This document shows, piece by piece, positions 1-7,529 of a DNA stretch of 64,000 bases. The notes under the pieces are model-generated. The model saw nothing but the letters and a program-made list of their open reading frames with translations. It was not told the DNA's origin and made no database searches. Origin of the DNA: Chitiniphilus shinanonensis DSM 23277 (GTDB lineage Bacteria > Pseudomonadota > Gammaproteobacteria > Burkholderiales > Chitinibacteraceae); the NCBI RefSeq assembly GCF_000374805.1, contig NZ_KB895351.1:1-64000 (forward strand), written 5' to 3'. How positions within the stretch are numbered: the stretch's first letter is position 1; every line of letters begins with the position of its first letter. The position numbers and the translations under genes were made by a program.

Positions 1-89
1 GCCTTGGTCTGTGGCAGGTGGTGCTGCTTTTCAGCATCGCTCAATGGGCGATTGACCTTGTACTTGGCGGTGAGCCCAGCGTAATCCAT
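1..89 (-). CDS. DUF6708 membrane protein, second tandem copy (5' end only)
   Basis: Only the first 29 codons are in the window; the rest lies beyond position 1. The translation starts MDYAGLTAKYKVNRPLSDAE and differs from the complete copy at 177-1118 at only a few of these residues, so this is a tandem paralogue. It starts at the ATG read from 89-87 and, like its neighbour, is preceded by the last codons of the VasX-like effector gene. Likely role (inferred): a second, orphan immunity protein. The fragment is too short to show whether the copy is intact. Confidence 0.8.
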   Translation of the reverse strand, partial: MDYAGLTAKYKVNRPLSDAEKQHHLPQTK

Positions 90-122
90 TACTCGTAAAT
101 CCGTTTGAGTTCCAACATTTCT
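89..122 (-). pseudogene. scar of the effector 3' end in front of the duplicated immunity gene
   Basis: About 33 bp just upstream of the partial DUF6708 copy match the last ten codons and stop of the VasX-like effector (…EMLELKRIYE, TAA overlapping the next ATG) with about three mismatches against 1118-1152. Similarity stops abruptly at about 122. The natural reading is that a unit made of effector tail plus immunity gene was duplicated and only the tail of the effector remained. Confidence 0.7.
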
Positions 123-176
123 GAGTTAAGGATTGAGCTCGGTGAGCATGGAAAGGGATAGATCAAGACAGTGGCT

Positions 177-1118
177 TCAATTCTGTTGCTGTGGCGGCAC
201 ATAGGGGTGCTGTGCATCACGCTGGTAGCGATCTTTAGGATCGACTTCGCTTTGCGCTGCCACTTCCTCTGGCCATTGCGGGATTTTGCAGGTGTGCATC
301 GTGACCCAGCGAACGATGGCGAGTGGGAAAAGTAATGGAGACATAAGCCATGCCAGCAATGGTGCGACGCTGAACTCTGCCATCAGACGTTGAAAACCGA
401 ACCAGAAAGTTTCACGCCGATCGGCGATATCCAGCGGGTACTGCACCAGGTCCAGTAATTGGGTGGGGCCCTTTTCCATATAGCGGCGCACGAACTCCCA
501 TTGGGCTAACAGGTAAGGGCTTCCCCAACTGGCAAAGGTTGGCAGCACAAAGGTCTCGAGCACCGTGGAGCGATCCTCGCTGAGCACATGCCCGCGCACT
601 TCCCAAAAATTGCGCATCTGCGCCGGGTTGAGCGCGAAATGAATCTCGCGCCAGGGCACGCTCAGCGTGGTGCCGTCCAGACGAAATACATGCACCATGC
701 CGGTCTTGCGGTTGAAGCGCAGTGGGTAGTGGGTGTAGCGGAAGGCTTCCTTTTTAAGGAACCAGAGGGCCAGTGGTATAGGAATGGAAACAATAACAAG
801 GCTAAGGGGAACGAACAGAAGAAATTCAGACTGTTTTGCTGGGTCTGTGGCGGGGTATTTCGTCAGGGCCACTACCAACACAGACACAAACGCATATGCG
901 AAGAGCAAGATCACAAAGCCTGTAAATGCCGTCATCAGTCCCTTCCAGGTGTAAAACTTGTCGCAGCATTCCAGGTAGGTCGAATTCATTCGGATCACCG
1001 AAAGTTGAGCCAACGGCTCGGCGGAGCTGGCCTTGGTTTGCGACAGTTGGTGCTGCTTTTCCTTTTCGCTCAATGGGCGATTGACCTTGTACTTGGCGGT
1101 GAGTCCAGCGTAATCCAT
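177..1118 (-). CDS. DUF6708 two-TM membrane protein, probable T6SS immunity protein
   Basis: 313 aa. Two hydrophobic segments are visible (about residues 58-85 and 100-122), followed by a soluble region with RFNRKTGMVHVFRLDG and SVPWREIHF, which I recognise as the DUF6708 family found in T6SS loci. A further hydrophobic stretch lies near residues 248-270. Its ATG overlaps the effector stop codon by one base (TAATG), so the two are translationally coupled. The function is inferred from position: a membrane protein directly behind a membrane-active effector is a classical immunity arrangement. Base composition is visibly richer in A/T than the genes from 7.5 kb onward, which suggests horizontal acquisition. 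A second copy starts 88 bp downstream. Confidence 0.75.
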   Translation of the reverse strand: MDYAGLTAKYKVNRPLSEKEKQHQLSQTKASSAEPLAQLSVIRMNSTYLECCDKFYTWKGLMTAFTGFVILLFAYAFVSVLVVALTKYPATDPAKQSEFLLFVPLSLVIVSIPIPLALWFLKKEAFRYTHYPLRFNRKTGMVHVFRLDGTTLSVPWREIHFALNPAQMRNFWEVRGHVLSEDRSTVLETFVLPTFASWGSPYLLAQWEFVRRYMEKGPTQLLDLVQYPLDIADRRETFWFGFQRLMAEFSVAPLLAWLMSPLLFPLAIVRWVTMHTCKIPQWPEEVAAQSEVDPKDRYQRDAQHPYVPPQQQN

Positions 1119-3646
1119 TACTCGTAAATCCTTTTCAGTTCCAGCATTTCTTCATCGAGCGAACGAAATCCCTTGTCGCCAAAAAAGCTCTTCTTCAACC
1201 ATTCCTGGACCGGGTTGGGTTTGAAGTGCTCAATGAGTACTGAGATGCACAAAGCCAGCAGGATGAGGATGATCCCGATCCCCGTAGCCGCAGCAAAGGT
1301 GCCAAGCATAATGACCAGTGTGCCCGCTACCCCCAGAGTGGCAGACAAGAAGTAAGCCCCCGCAAGACCGTAGTTTTCGTTATTGAGTTCAGTGACCCCT
1401 TTGCGGGCGTCCCAGAAAGCAACAATGCCGGCGCCTAGCAAGCCCAGTGTCCTACCCCCGAGCCGTAGCGCGTCGACAAGCAAGTTGGCGGTAGCCGGCC
1501 CCAACCTCAACGCGGCGAGTGGAATTTTGGAAACCGCAGTCCCCAGCGACTCCGCCACCGTTCCCCCAAAAGCCGCCCAGCCGGCTCGATAACGCCATGT
1601 GGCATCGGCCTTGTCCTGCCCGGTCTTGTTGGCCTTTTCCAGGTCCTCGGTCAGTTTGCCCAGTGCCACCCACTGCAACAATGCCGCCAGGGCGCCGAAG
1701 GCCAATGGTAGCGAGCCTTTCAGGCGGATCACGCCTTTGTTCACGCTTTGCCGCCAGCGCGACAGCTCCATCTTGCGCAGGTCGTCCACATTGGCCAGCG
1801 CCTTGGCCAGGGCCCTGGCGCGCTCGGTTTGCTTGCCGCTGGCGGACACACGCTTGAGGTCGTCCAGGCCGGCGATGACCAGGAACTTCTTCTGCCTTGT
1901 TCCTTCGAGTTTGACGCCCTTGATCTGCATCAGCCGCAACTCGCGATTGACCGCCGCCTTGAGGCCGTGCGGCGGCAGCGTCTCGCCGCGGGCCTTGATC
2001 AGTTCCTCGACCACATACGCCTGAAAATCGCGCAGGTTACCTTTGAATTCGATCCGCAGGATCGGCGCCTTGCTGACGACGCCTACGGCCACCAGGGCCT
2101 CGGGCAGGGCGCCGCTCTCGGCGACGGTCTTCATGCTGCGCATGATGGGCCCCGCCATTTGCACGATCAGCCGTCCGATCAGGTCGGGCTTGTTTTCCAA
2201 GGTGCGGTCGATGGAGGCGCCTACCCCGCCGATCATGCCATCCCACGGCAGGCCCCGCGGATCGACGCTGACCGTGGCACCTTTGGCGATCACCTTGGCG
2301 TATTCGCCTTGATTCAGGATCAGTCCGCGTAACAACAGGTTCTTCTTGTCGTCCAGGCGGCCATGCATCCATTCGCTGTAGAGATCGAAGCAGGCCTGCT
2401 TGTCCTGGGTGGCGCCGACGCAGAGCGAGAGCACGCTGGTGTAGACCTGCCCGCTGTCGGTGTTGTGTTCATCGAAATTGCATTCGAAGGCATGGGCCAT
2501 GCGCTGGCTTTTCATCCAGGCGGCGTGGGCCACCGCCAGTGGGGCGATGTAGTGGGTATCCAGTTCGCCGAGCTTCTTGTCGAACTCTTTCTGAAACTTC
2601 GCGCGGTCCGACTCGTGATAGCTGGCCTGATACTTCTTCCAGGCATCCACCTTGTAGTCTTCCAGTGTCTCGGCCGAGACCTTGCCCATGGCGTCGTAGC
2701 TGCGTCGGCCGCTCTCGGTGAGCAGGAGCATGCCGCTGCTTTGTGCCAGCATCTGACTTTGCGCCATGTCGGCGTCTGCCAGGGCCTCTTCTTCGGCATG
2801 GCGATAGATGCCAGCCTGAATGCTCTGGATCGCGGTACTCACGGTCAGTTTGCGGTGATGGTCTGTGCGCGTCATGAAGGCATTGAGCGTGCTGGTCATC
2901 AGCGCCGCCAGATCCATTGCCAGTCCCGCCGGGTCGTTCAGCGCCACGAAGGCGCCCTTGCCGCGGTTCAGGTTCTCGAAGTCGTGGATCAGTCCTTTCG
3001 ACTGGCCGGTGCGTTGGTTGAACTGCGCCGGGCTGAAGGCGAAGGTCTTTTTGCTCACGCCGGTGGCGTACTCGGCGATATAGCTGGCGTGCAGGTGGAT
3101 GCCGCCCGTATGGCGGTGGGTACCGGAGGCCAGCCACTTCGCCACGTCGAACTCGCGCATGTGCAAGGTGCGATAGCTGGCATCCTGATGGCGCTGCCAC
3201 ACCGCTTTGGTCCATTCCACATCCGAGAAGCCAAACCATACCTTGCCGGCCTCGGTCGGCGTGGAAAGGGTAATGCAGCCCGCAATGATCCCGTTCTTCT
3301 CGGGATTGCACGGGACGATCTTCTTGGGGTCGCCGGTGATGGCCGGCGGGGTGGGGCCGGTCTTGGGCAGGTCGAACGGCATGTAGTAGCCGTCGGGGGT
3401 GATGAAGTAGGCGTGCCAGCGGTTGCGCTTTTCGTCGAACACATAGAGATAGCCGCTGCGCAGCAGGCGCTGGGTGTACATCGCCGCGTCCTTCAGCTCG
3501 ATCTTGGCTCCGCCCTGATCTGTGACGATGAAGCCACCCTGTACCGCCGGAGCCCCCGAGTCATGCGGGGCGATGGCATAGCGGGTCAGCAGGATGGGCA
3601 GACCACGCTTGTCGCACATCTTGCACTTGGTTTTGCATTCGCTCAT
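1118..3646 (-). CDS. VasX-like T6SS effector (VasX N-terminal region, C-terminal TM helices)
   Basis: 842 aa from the chosen ATG; an alternative ATG at 3694 adds 16 residues but would overlap the adaptor gene by 23 bp. The N-terminus has CKTKCKMCDKRGLPILLTRY, the cysteine motif and GLPI-x-RYA start of the VasX N-terminal family (also called T6SS effector BTH_I2691 family). The middle is soluble. The last 200 residues hold several hydrophobic helices, the strongest at about residues 761-808, as in pore-forming VasX. It is probably loaded on VgrG by the DUF4123 protein encoded just upstream and delivered to rival cells, where it would damage membranes (inferred). The downstream DUF6708 gene overlaps by one base. 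Confidence 0.85.
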   Translation of the reverse strand: MSECKTKCKMCDKRGLPILLTRYAIAPHDSGAPAVQGGFIVTDQGGAKIELKDAAMYTQRLLRSGYLYVFDEKRNRWHAYFITPDGYYMPFDLPKTGPTPPAITGDPKKIVPCNPEKNGIIAGCITLSTPTEAGKVWFGFSDVEWTKAVWQRHQDASYRTLHMREFDVAKWLASGTHRHTGGIHLHASYIAEYATGVSKKTFAFSPAQFNQRTGQSKGLIHDFENLNRGKGAFVALNDPAGLAMDLAALMTSTLNAFMTRTDHHRKLTVSTAIQSIQAGIYRHAEEEALADADMAQSQMLAQSSGMLLLTESGRRSYDAMGKVSAETLEDYKVDAWKKYQASYHESDRAKFQKEFDKKLGELDTHYIAPLAVAHAAWMKSQRMAHAFECNFDEHNTDSGQVYTSVLSLCVGATQDKQACFDLYSEWMHGRLDDKKNLLLRGLILNQGEYAKVIAKGATVSVDPRGLPWDGMIGGVGASIDRTLENKPDLIGRLIVQMAGPIMRSMKTVAESGALPEALVAVGVVSKAPILRIEFKGNLRDFQAYVVEELIKARGETLPPHGLKAAVNRELRLMQIKGVKLEGTRQKKFLVIAGLDDLKRVSASGKQTERARALAKALANVDDLRKMELSRWRQSVNKGVIRLKGSLPLAFGALAALLQWVALGKLTEDLEKANKTGQDKADATWRYRAGWAAFGGTVAESLGTAVSKIPLAALRLGPATANLLVDALRLGGRTLGLLGAGIVAFWDARKGVTELNNENYGLAGAYFLSATLGVAGTLVIMLGTFAAATGIGIILILLALCISVLIEHFKPNPVQEWLKKSFFGDKGFRSLDEEMLELKRIYE

Positions 3647-3671
3647 GGCTATCGGTTCTCGGAAAAGCGGC

Positions 3672-4529
3672 TCAGTGTGCGGGGTGGCCGGCAATGCCGG
3701 CCCATGCCGGTGCGTCGCTCAAAGCGCAGGCGTCGGCGTAGGTGGTGTGGCCGGCGCGCACGCGCGCCAGCAACTGTTGGATACGGACATCCAGATGGAA
3801 CGCCGCGCCGTGGCGTAGCGCCTGCGAGGCAAATTCGATCAGGTCGGCTTCGTCCTGCAAGCCATAGCGCAGTTGTGCGGTGCCCAGCGCGGCATCGGTT
3901 TGCTTTGCCACGATGGCGAGTGCCGCAAGGTCGCGCCACGCCGGGTGATCGATCGCCAGCTCGCTGCTCAGGGTGGCGTTGATCAAGCCCACCCGATCCA
4001 GTTGCAGGCGTTGTGGCCGATTCACGCCCCAGTACTGCCCGGGCGCCGGCTCCTGCGTGCGGTGCATGCTGGCCCAGCTTCCTTTCCAGTAACAGGTCCA
4101 TTGCGTGATGGGGCCGAAGAGGTCGTTCAACTGCGGCGGATTCAGGATCCAGGTGAGGTGGGCGAATACCCGAGGATCGTAGTAGCGCAGTAGTACCCGC
4201 CCTTGCGGAGAGCGCAGCAACAGTCGGCTGGTGAGATGCCTCGCGAGTTGATCGATGTCTCCCGGGGCTTCCAGCAGGCAGGCCAGTAGACCCTCGTCTT
4301 CGCCTTGTTGTGCGGCCAGCAGGTTGTCGCAGACCAGCTCCCGTTGTGGCGTGGTCAGGGCGCCCAGTGACAACAAGGCGGGCATCTTGTCCGCATCCGA
4401 TTGCAGCGGGCTCGGTATCAGCGGACGTAGTGGCAGATCGCCATGCCAGGGGGCCGGGTTGATGGCGGCCCGATCCACGATGGCGCAGTGATGCCTGCCC
4501 AGCAAGGCTTGGGGGGACTCAGGTGGCAT
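3672..4529 (-). CDS. DUF4123 T6SS effector adaptor/chaperone
   Basis: 285 aa. DUF4123 proteins (Tap/TEC) bind a cognate effector and load it on the VgrG tip. Family features seen: a central RLLLRSPQGRVLLRYYDPRV stretch, then W/F-rich segments, and a C-terminal region of short helices (QTDAALGTAQLRYGLQDEAD). The ATG at 4529 lies four bases after the vgrG stop; an upstream in-frame start would run into vgrG with a non-family N-terminus, so it was not chosen. Order vgrG-adaptor-effector-immunity is the usual T6SS cargo layout, and the 25-bp gap to the effector points to one transcript. Confidence 0.85.
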   Translation of the reverse strand: MPPESPQALLGRHHCAIVDRAAINPAPWHGDLPLRPLIPSPLQSDADKMPALLSLGALTTPQRELVCDNLLAAQQGEDEGLLACLLEAPGDIDQLARHLTSRLLLRSPQGRVLLRYYDPRVFAHLTWILNPPQLNDLFGPITQWTCYWKGSWASMHRTQEPAPGQYWGVNRPQRLQLDRVGLINATLSSELAIDHPAWRDLAALAIVAKQTDAALGTAQLRYGLQDEADLIEFASQALRHGAAFHLDVRIQQLLARVRAGHTTYADACALSDAPAWAGIAGHPAH

Positions 4530-4533
4530 GCAG

Positions 4534-7158
4534 TCAATCCCCGACCGGAACGGTCGCGCCACCTTGTGCCACGGCGACCTGGTTTTGCGCCGCGCAAACC
4601 TTGTCTTGCGGCATGTCGTTGGTGAACGACATGCTGGCCGGTCCACTGAAGTCGAAGCCACTGCCCTTGAAGCTCACCGAGCCGGGCGCATGGATTTCGA
4701 TATTGCCGTCCTTGAGCCGGATATAGGCACCGCCACAGGTGGCCAGCAGTTCCTGCCCAGCCGCCAGGGTGAACTTCTGCTTGTTGGCGTAGAGGCGCAC
4801 GTTCTTGTCACCGATGACTTCAACATCGCCCGCCTGCGCATGCAGGTTGGCATGCCCCTTGGCCACGATCAGCTTCAGGTTGATCTGATCCGCCACACCT
4901 TGGACGAACAGGCTGATCTTGCTGCCCACATTGTGAATCCATCTGCGGGCGGTGGTCTGCTGGGTATCGCGCTGGCTGATGGTGTCGAGGTTGTAGCCGG
5001 TGTTGAACACCAATTCGCTGGGCGTGGTCAGGCCGATGCCGGCCGGGGCGCTGGCGATCAGGATCGCTTGTTGCCCCGGTTGATCCGATGCGGTCTTGCC
5101 ATCGGGGTCGGTATTGGAACCCGCTGCCCAGGCCTTGAGCGCTGCGTTCAGATGATTGAGATGGCCTTGCTGCGACCTGGCCTGTTTCGCGCCTTCGGCA
5201 TCCAGCGTCTCCGGGCCGATTTCGCTGGCATCGGCCAACTGCTGGGCGGCGGTATCGCTGAGGGTCTGCGCCAGTTGCTGTGCGGCTTCGAGCTGGCTCT
5301 GAGCTTGTTCCCGATCCAGTTGCTGGCCGCTGGCGCCGGGCTTGGCCTCGGTGGAAAGCAGCAGGCCTTGGGCCGCGCGGATCGCGCCCTGGCGGTCGGT
5401 ACGCAGCTCAAAACCCTCACCGCGCGGTTCGGCCTTGCCGTCGCTGCGCGGGTGGGTCAGATAACCCTGGTTCAGCTGGGTCTTGCCATGCTCCGAACTG
5501 AGCTTGGTGCGCACTTCGCCCTGGGTGTCGTCGAACAGCAGTTCGCCGTACTGGCTGCCCTGGTATTCCTTCGATTGGATGCCGGACAGCGTCTTGTTGG
5601 CGGGAAGACTGCCAGCACCGGAAAACGCCGGGGTCGGGTGGCTGCCGTTGTACAACACGCCCTTGACTAGCGGCCGGTCGATGTCGCCTTCGATGAAGTC
5701 GACCAGCACTTCCTGGCCGATGCGCGGGATGAACTGGTGGCCCCAGGCGGCCCCCGCGCTGGGATAGGCGACGCGCAGCCAGCACGAGGAACGATCGTCC
5801 AGGTTGGCGCCGAATTCGGGGTGCTCCTGCGGCCGTTGCCAGTGGAACTGCACCTTGATCCGGCCGTACTGGTCGGTGTGGATTTCCTCGCCCTCGGGCC
5901 CGACCACGGTGGCGGTCTGCACGCCTAGGGCGGTGGGTTTGGCGTGGGTGCTGTCGGCGTAATCGGGGGGAAGCGGGATGCCGCGGCGTTGCGCTTCGAG
6001 CTGGACCGTGAACGGTTGCGGCGGAGTCTGGTTTTGCGCCAAAAACTTCAGCAAGTCGCCCGGCAGGTTGTTGTGCGCGGTAAAGCTGAGCTGGCTGGCG
6101 ACGAACTCGCGCTGCTCCGGCGCGTCGCTGTCGTGTAGCGGATGGTCGGCCAGTTGGAACCACTCGCCCACCTGGATCCCACGCACCGTGCCGCTACCGC
6201 TGAAGGACTTCTTCTGACGGTCGAACGCCTGTTGCCGCAGTTGGGCGTAGCGGCCCAGTTGTTCGCCGTCGGCGGCGTAGTACAGCGCTTGCGGGTCGTA
6301 GTGCTCCAGGCTGCTCTCGGCCTGGCTGCCGCCGGCACCTTGATCGATCAGCGAGGCTTCACCCGCCTGCTGAGTGAATACCGGCCGGTAGTCGAAGCTG
6401 GCCAGTGCCACTTGGCTTGGCCCCAGTTGCCGGGTACTGGTCCAGTCAGTAAGGCTGTCTTCGGCCTCGGTGGCATCGGCGCGGTGGAAGCGGATGCGGC
6501 CGTGGCGGGCCTGCGGCAACGAATATGGGTCGTCGAACACGACGAAGGTGGTTTTGGGCGTGTCGCCTGCCTCGTGCTCGAAGCGATAAGCGAGACCTTC
6601 CTCCGCCAAAAACCGGCTGATCGCAGCGAAATCGCTCTCGCGGTACTGCAAACAGTAGGAGCGCGGGGCGTAGGTCTCGACCAGATCGAAACGCACTGCA
6701 AAGCTGGCGCCGAACACCGGGTTGGTGGCGATATGCTCGTCGAGCATCGCCTGGACGATTTCAGGGATGGTCTGGTCCTGGAACACCCGACTGGAACGGC
6801 GATGCGCCAACAGCGCCAGCGGCGGTTCGATGGTCAGGCCGTAACGGGCAAAGCCACCATCCGACGGTAGCGCCCGCATCTGGGTGACGATGCCACAACG
6901 CCGCACACTGTCACCATCGGCTGTCAGGATGCTGAGCTGCGCCGGTAGCCCGAGCAGCGATTTGAGTTCCAGCCCAACATCGGGAGAGAGGCATTCCACC
7001 ACGTAGCGATAGGGCTGGGACAGCGCCTCCTCGCCGGCGACCGACTGGGGCAGCAGTTGCTCGCCGTAGGCGCTGCCATCGCCCAGGTGCAGGGTCAGCA
7101 ACCGCTGAGTCTGGGTGAAGGCGCTGGCGAAGGAAGCCAGCATATTGGACAAATCCAC
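4534..7158 (-). CDS. vgrG: VgrG spike protein with C-terminal DUF2345 domain
   Basis: 874 aa from a GTG start; an ATG five codons on is the alternative. VgrG trimers form the tip of the T6SS tube. The N-terminal two thirds match the gp27/gp5-like Vgr fold (RLLTLHLGDGSAYGEQLLPQ near the start; OB-fold signature DQYGRIKVQFHWQ near residue 430; GWGHQFIPRIGQEVLVDF-type segment follows). A DUF2345 region with VIGDKNVRLYANKQKF and repeated short beta strands lies around 670-820. It heads the T6SS cargo run. No core T6SS genes (tss) are in the window, so this is an auxiliary vgrG island. Confidence 0.93.
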   Translation of the reverse strand: MDLSNMLASFASAFTQTQRLLTLHLGDGSAYGEQLLPQSVAGEEALSQPYRYVVECLSPDVGLELKSLLGLPAQLSILTADGDSVRRCGIVTQMRALPSDGGFARYGLTIEPPLALLAHRRSSRVFQDQTIPEIVQAMLDEHIATNPVFGASFAVRFDLVETYAPRSYCLQYRESDFAAISRFLAEEGLAYRFEHEAGDTPKTTFVVFDDPYSLPQARHGRIRFHRADATEAEDSLTDWTSTRQLGPSQVALASFDYRPVFTQQAGEASLIDQGAGGSQAESSLEHYDPQALYYAADGEQLGRYAQLRQQAFDRQKKSFSGSGTVRGIQVGEWFQLADHPLHDSDAPEQREFVASQLSFTAHNNLPGDLLKFLAQNQTPPQPFTVQLEAQRRGIPLPPDYADSTHAKPTALGVQTATVVGPEGEEIHTDQYGRIKVQFHWQRPQEHPEFGANLDDRSSCWLRVAYPSAGAAWGHQFIPRIGQEVLVDFIEGDIDRPLVKGVLYNGSHPTPAFSGAGSLPANKTLSGIQSKEYQGSQYGELLFDDTQGEVRTKLSSEHGKTQLNQGYLTHPRSDGKAEPRGEGFELRTDRQGAIRAAQGLLLSTEAKPGASGQQLDREQAQSQLEAAQQLAQTLSDTAAQQLADASEIGPETLDAEGAKQARSQQGHLNHLNAALKAWAAGSNTDPDGKTASDQPGQQAILIASAPAGIGLTTPSELVFNTGYNLDTISQRDTQQTTARRWIHNVGSKISLFVQGVADQINLKLIVAKGHANLHAQAGDVEVIGDKNVRLYANKQKFTLAAGQELLATCGGAYIRLKDGNIEIHAPGSVSFKGSGFDFSGPASMSFTNDMPQDKVCAAQNQVAVAQGGATVPVGD

Positions 7159-7450
7159 GACTTGTATCCAACAATATTTGTCAGGTGGGATGGTAAAGAT
7201 GCTCTAAGCATTCGAGCAAGTGTTTGTTCGCGATGGGCCACTGGTCGGTGGTGAATGGTCGAGTTGGAGGAAGAGAACAGGGCGGGGACATCACAGCCTG
7301 ACCCGTGAAAATGGTGGTCAGCGGGTATCGCGACTTGTCCCGCATATGAGGTGGCGCAATTGCCGAGGCTGGGCCTGGAGCGGCTATCAAAGCTCAGCGC
7401 AGCGGTTCTGGTCAGGCGCGCGAATGTCCTGAAAGAAATAAGCCAGACGA

Positions 7451-7471
7451 GTTCGAATCCCGCCGCTCCGA
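7451..7471 (+). other. tRNA 3'-end-like fragment (possible attachment-site remnant)
   Basis: GTTCGAATCCCGCCGCTCCG plus A resembles the T-loop, T-stem 3' strand, acceptor 3' strand and discriminator of a tRNA. No 5' half, D-arm or anticodon arm precedes it and the T-stem 5' strand does not pair well, so it is not a functional tRNA. It could be an att remnant at the edge of the T6SS island, or chance. Confidence 0.3.
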
Positions 7472-7481
7472 GCAGATAAAA

Positions 7482-7512
7482 CAAGGGGGCAGCGAAAGCT
7501 GACCCCCGCGTT
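7482..7512 (-). terminator. Rho-independent terminator after aidB
   Basis: On the minus strand a stem GGGGG-T-CAGC / GCTGCCCCC with a TTTC loop (7485-7507) is followed by TTGTTTTAT. It sits just downstream of the aidB stop. Confidence 0.6.
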
Positions 7513-7529
7513 CGTTTCCGACTGGGCCC

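Larger units (their letters stand above)
7159..7529. other. 370-bp gap between vgrG and aidB; no gene recognised
   Basis: Reading frames here lack ribosome sites and family motifs. The part next to vgrG (7159-7215) is A/T-richer and probably holds the vgrG promoter. The other end holds a tRNA 3'-like fragment (7451-7471) and a terminator hairpin (7485-7507). The island boundary therefore falls in this gap. Confidence 0.5.

Noticed and set aside
2363..3982. Long plus-strand open frame antisense to the VasX-like effector
   Set aside because: Shadow of the real gene in GC-rich DNA; no ribosome site, no family motif and low-complexity composition.
7220..7440. Possible insertion-sequence remnant between vgrG and aidB
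   Set aside because: No transposase motif or inverted ends could be identified; the short frames have no ribosome site.
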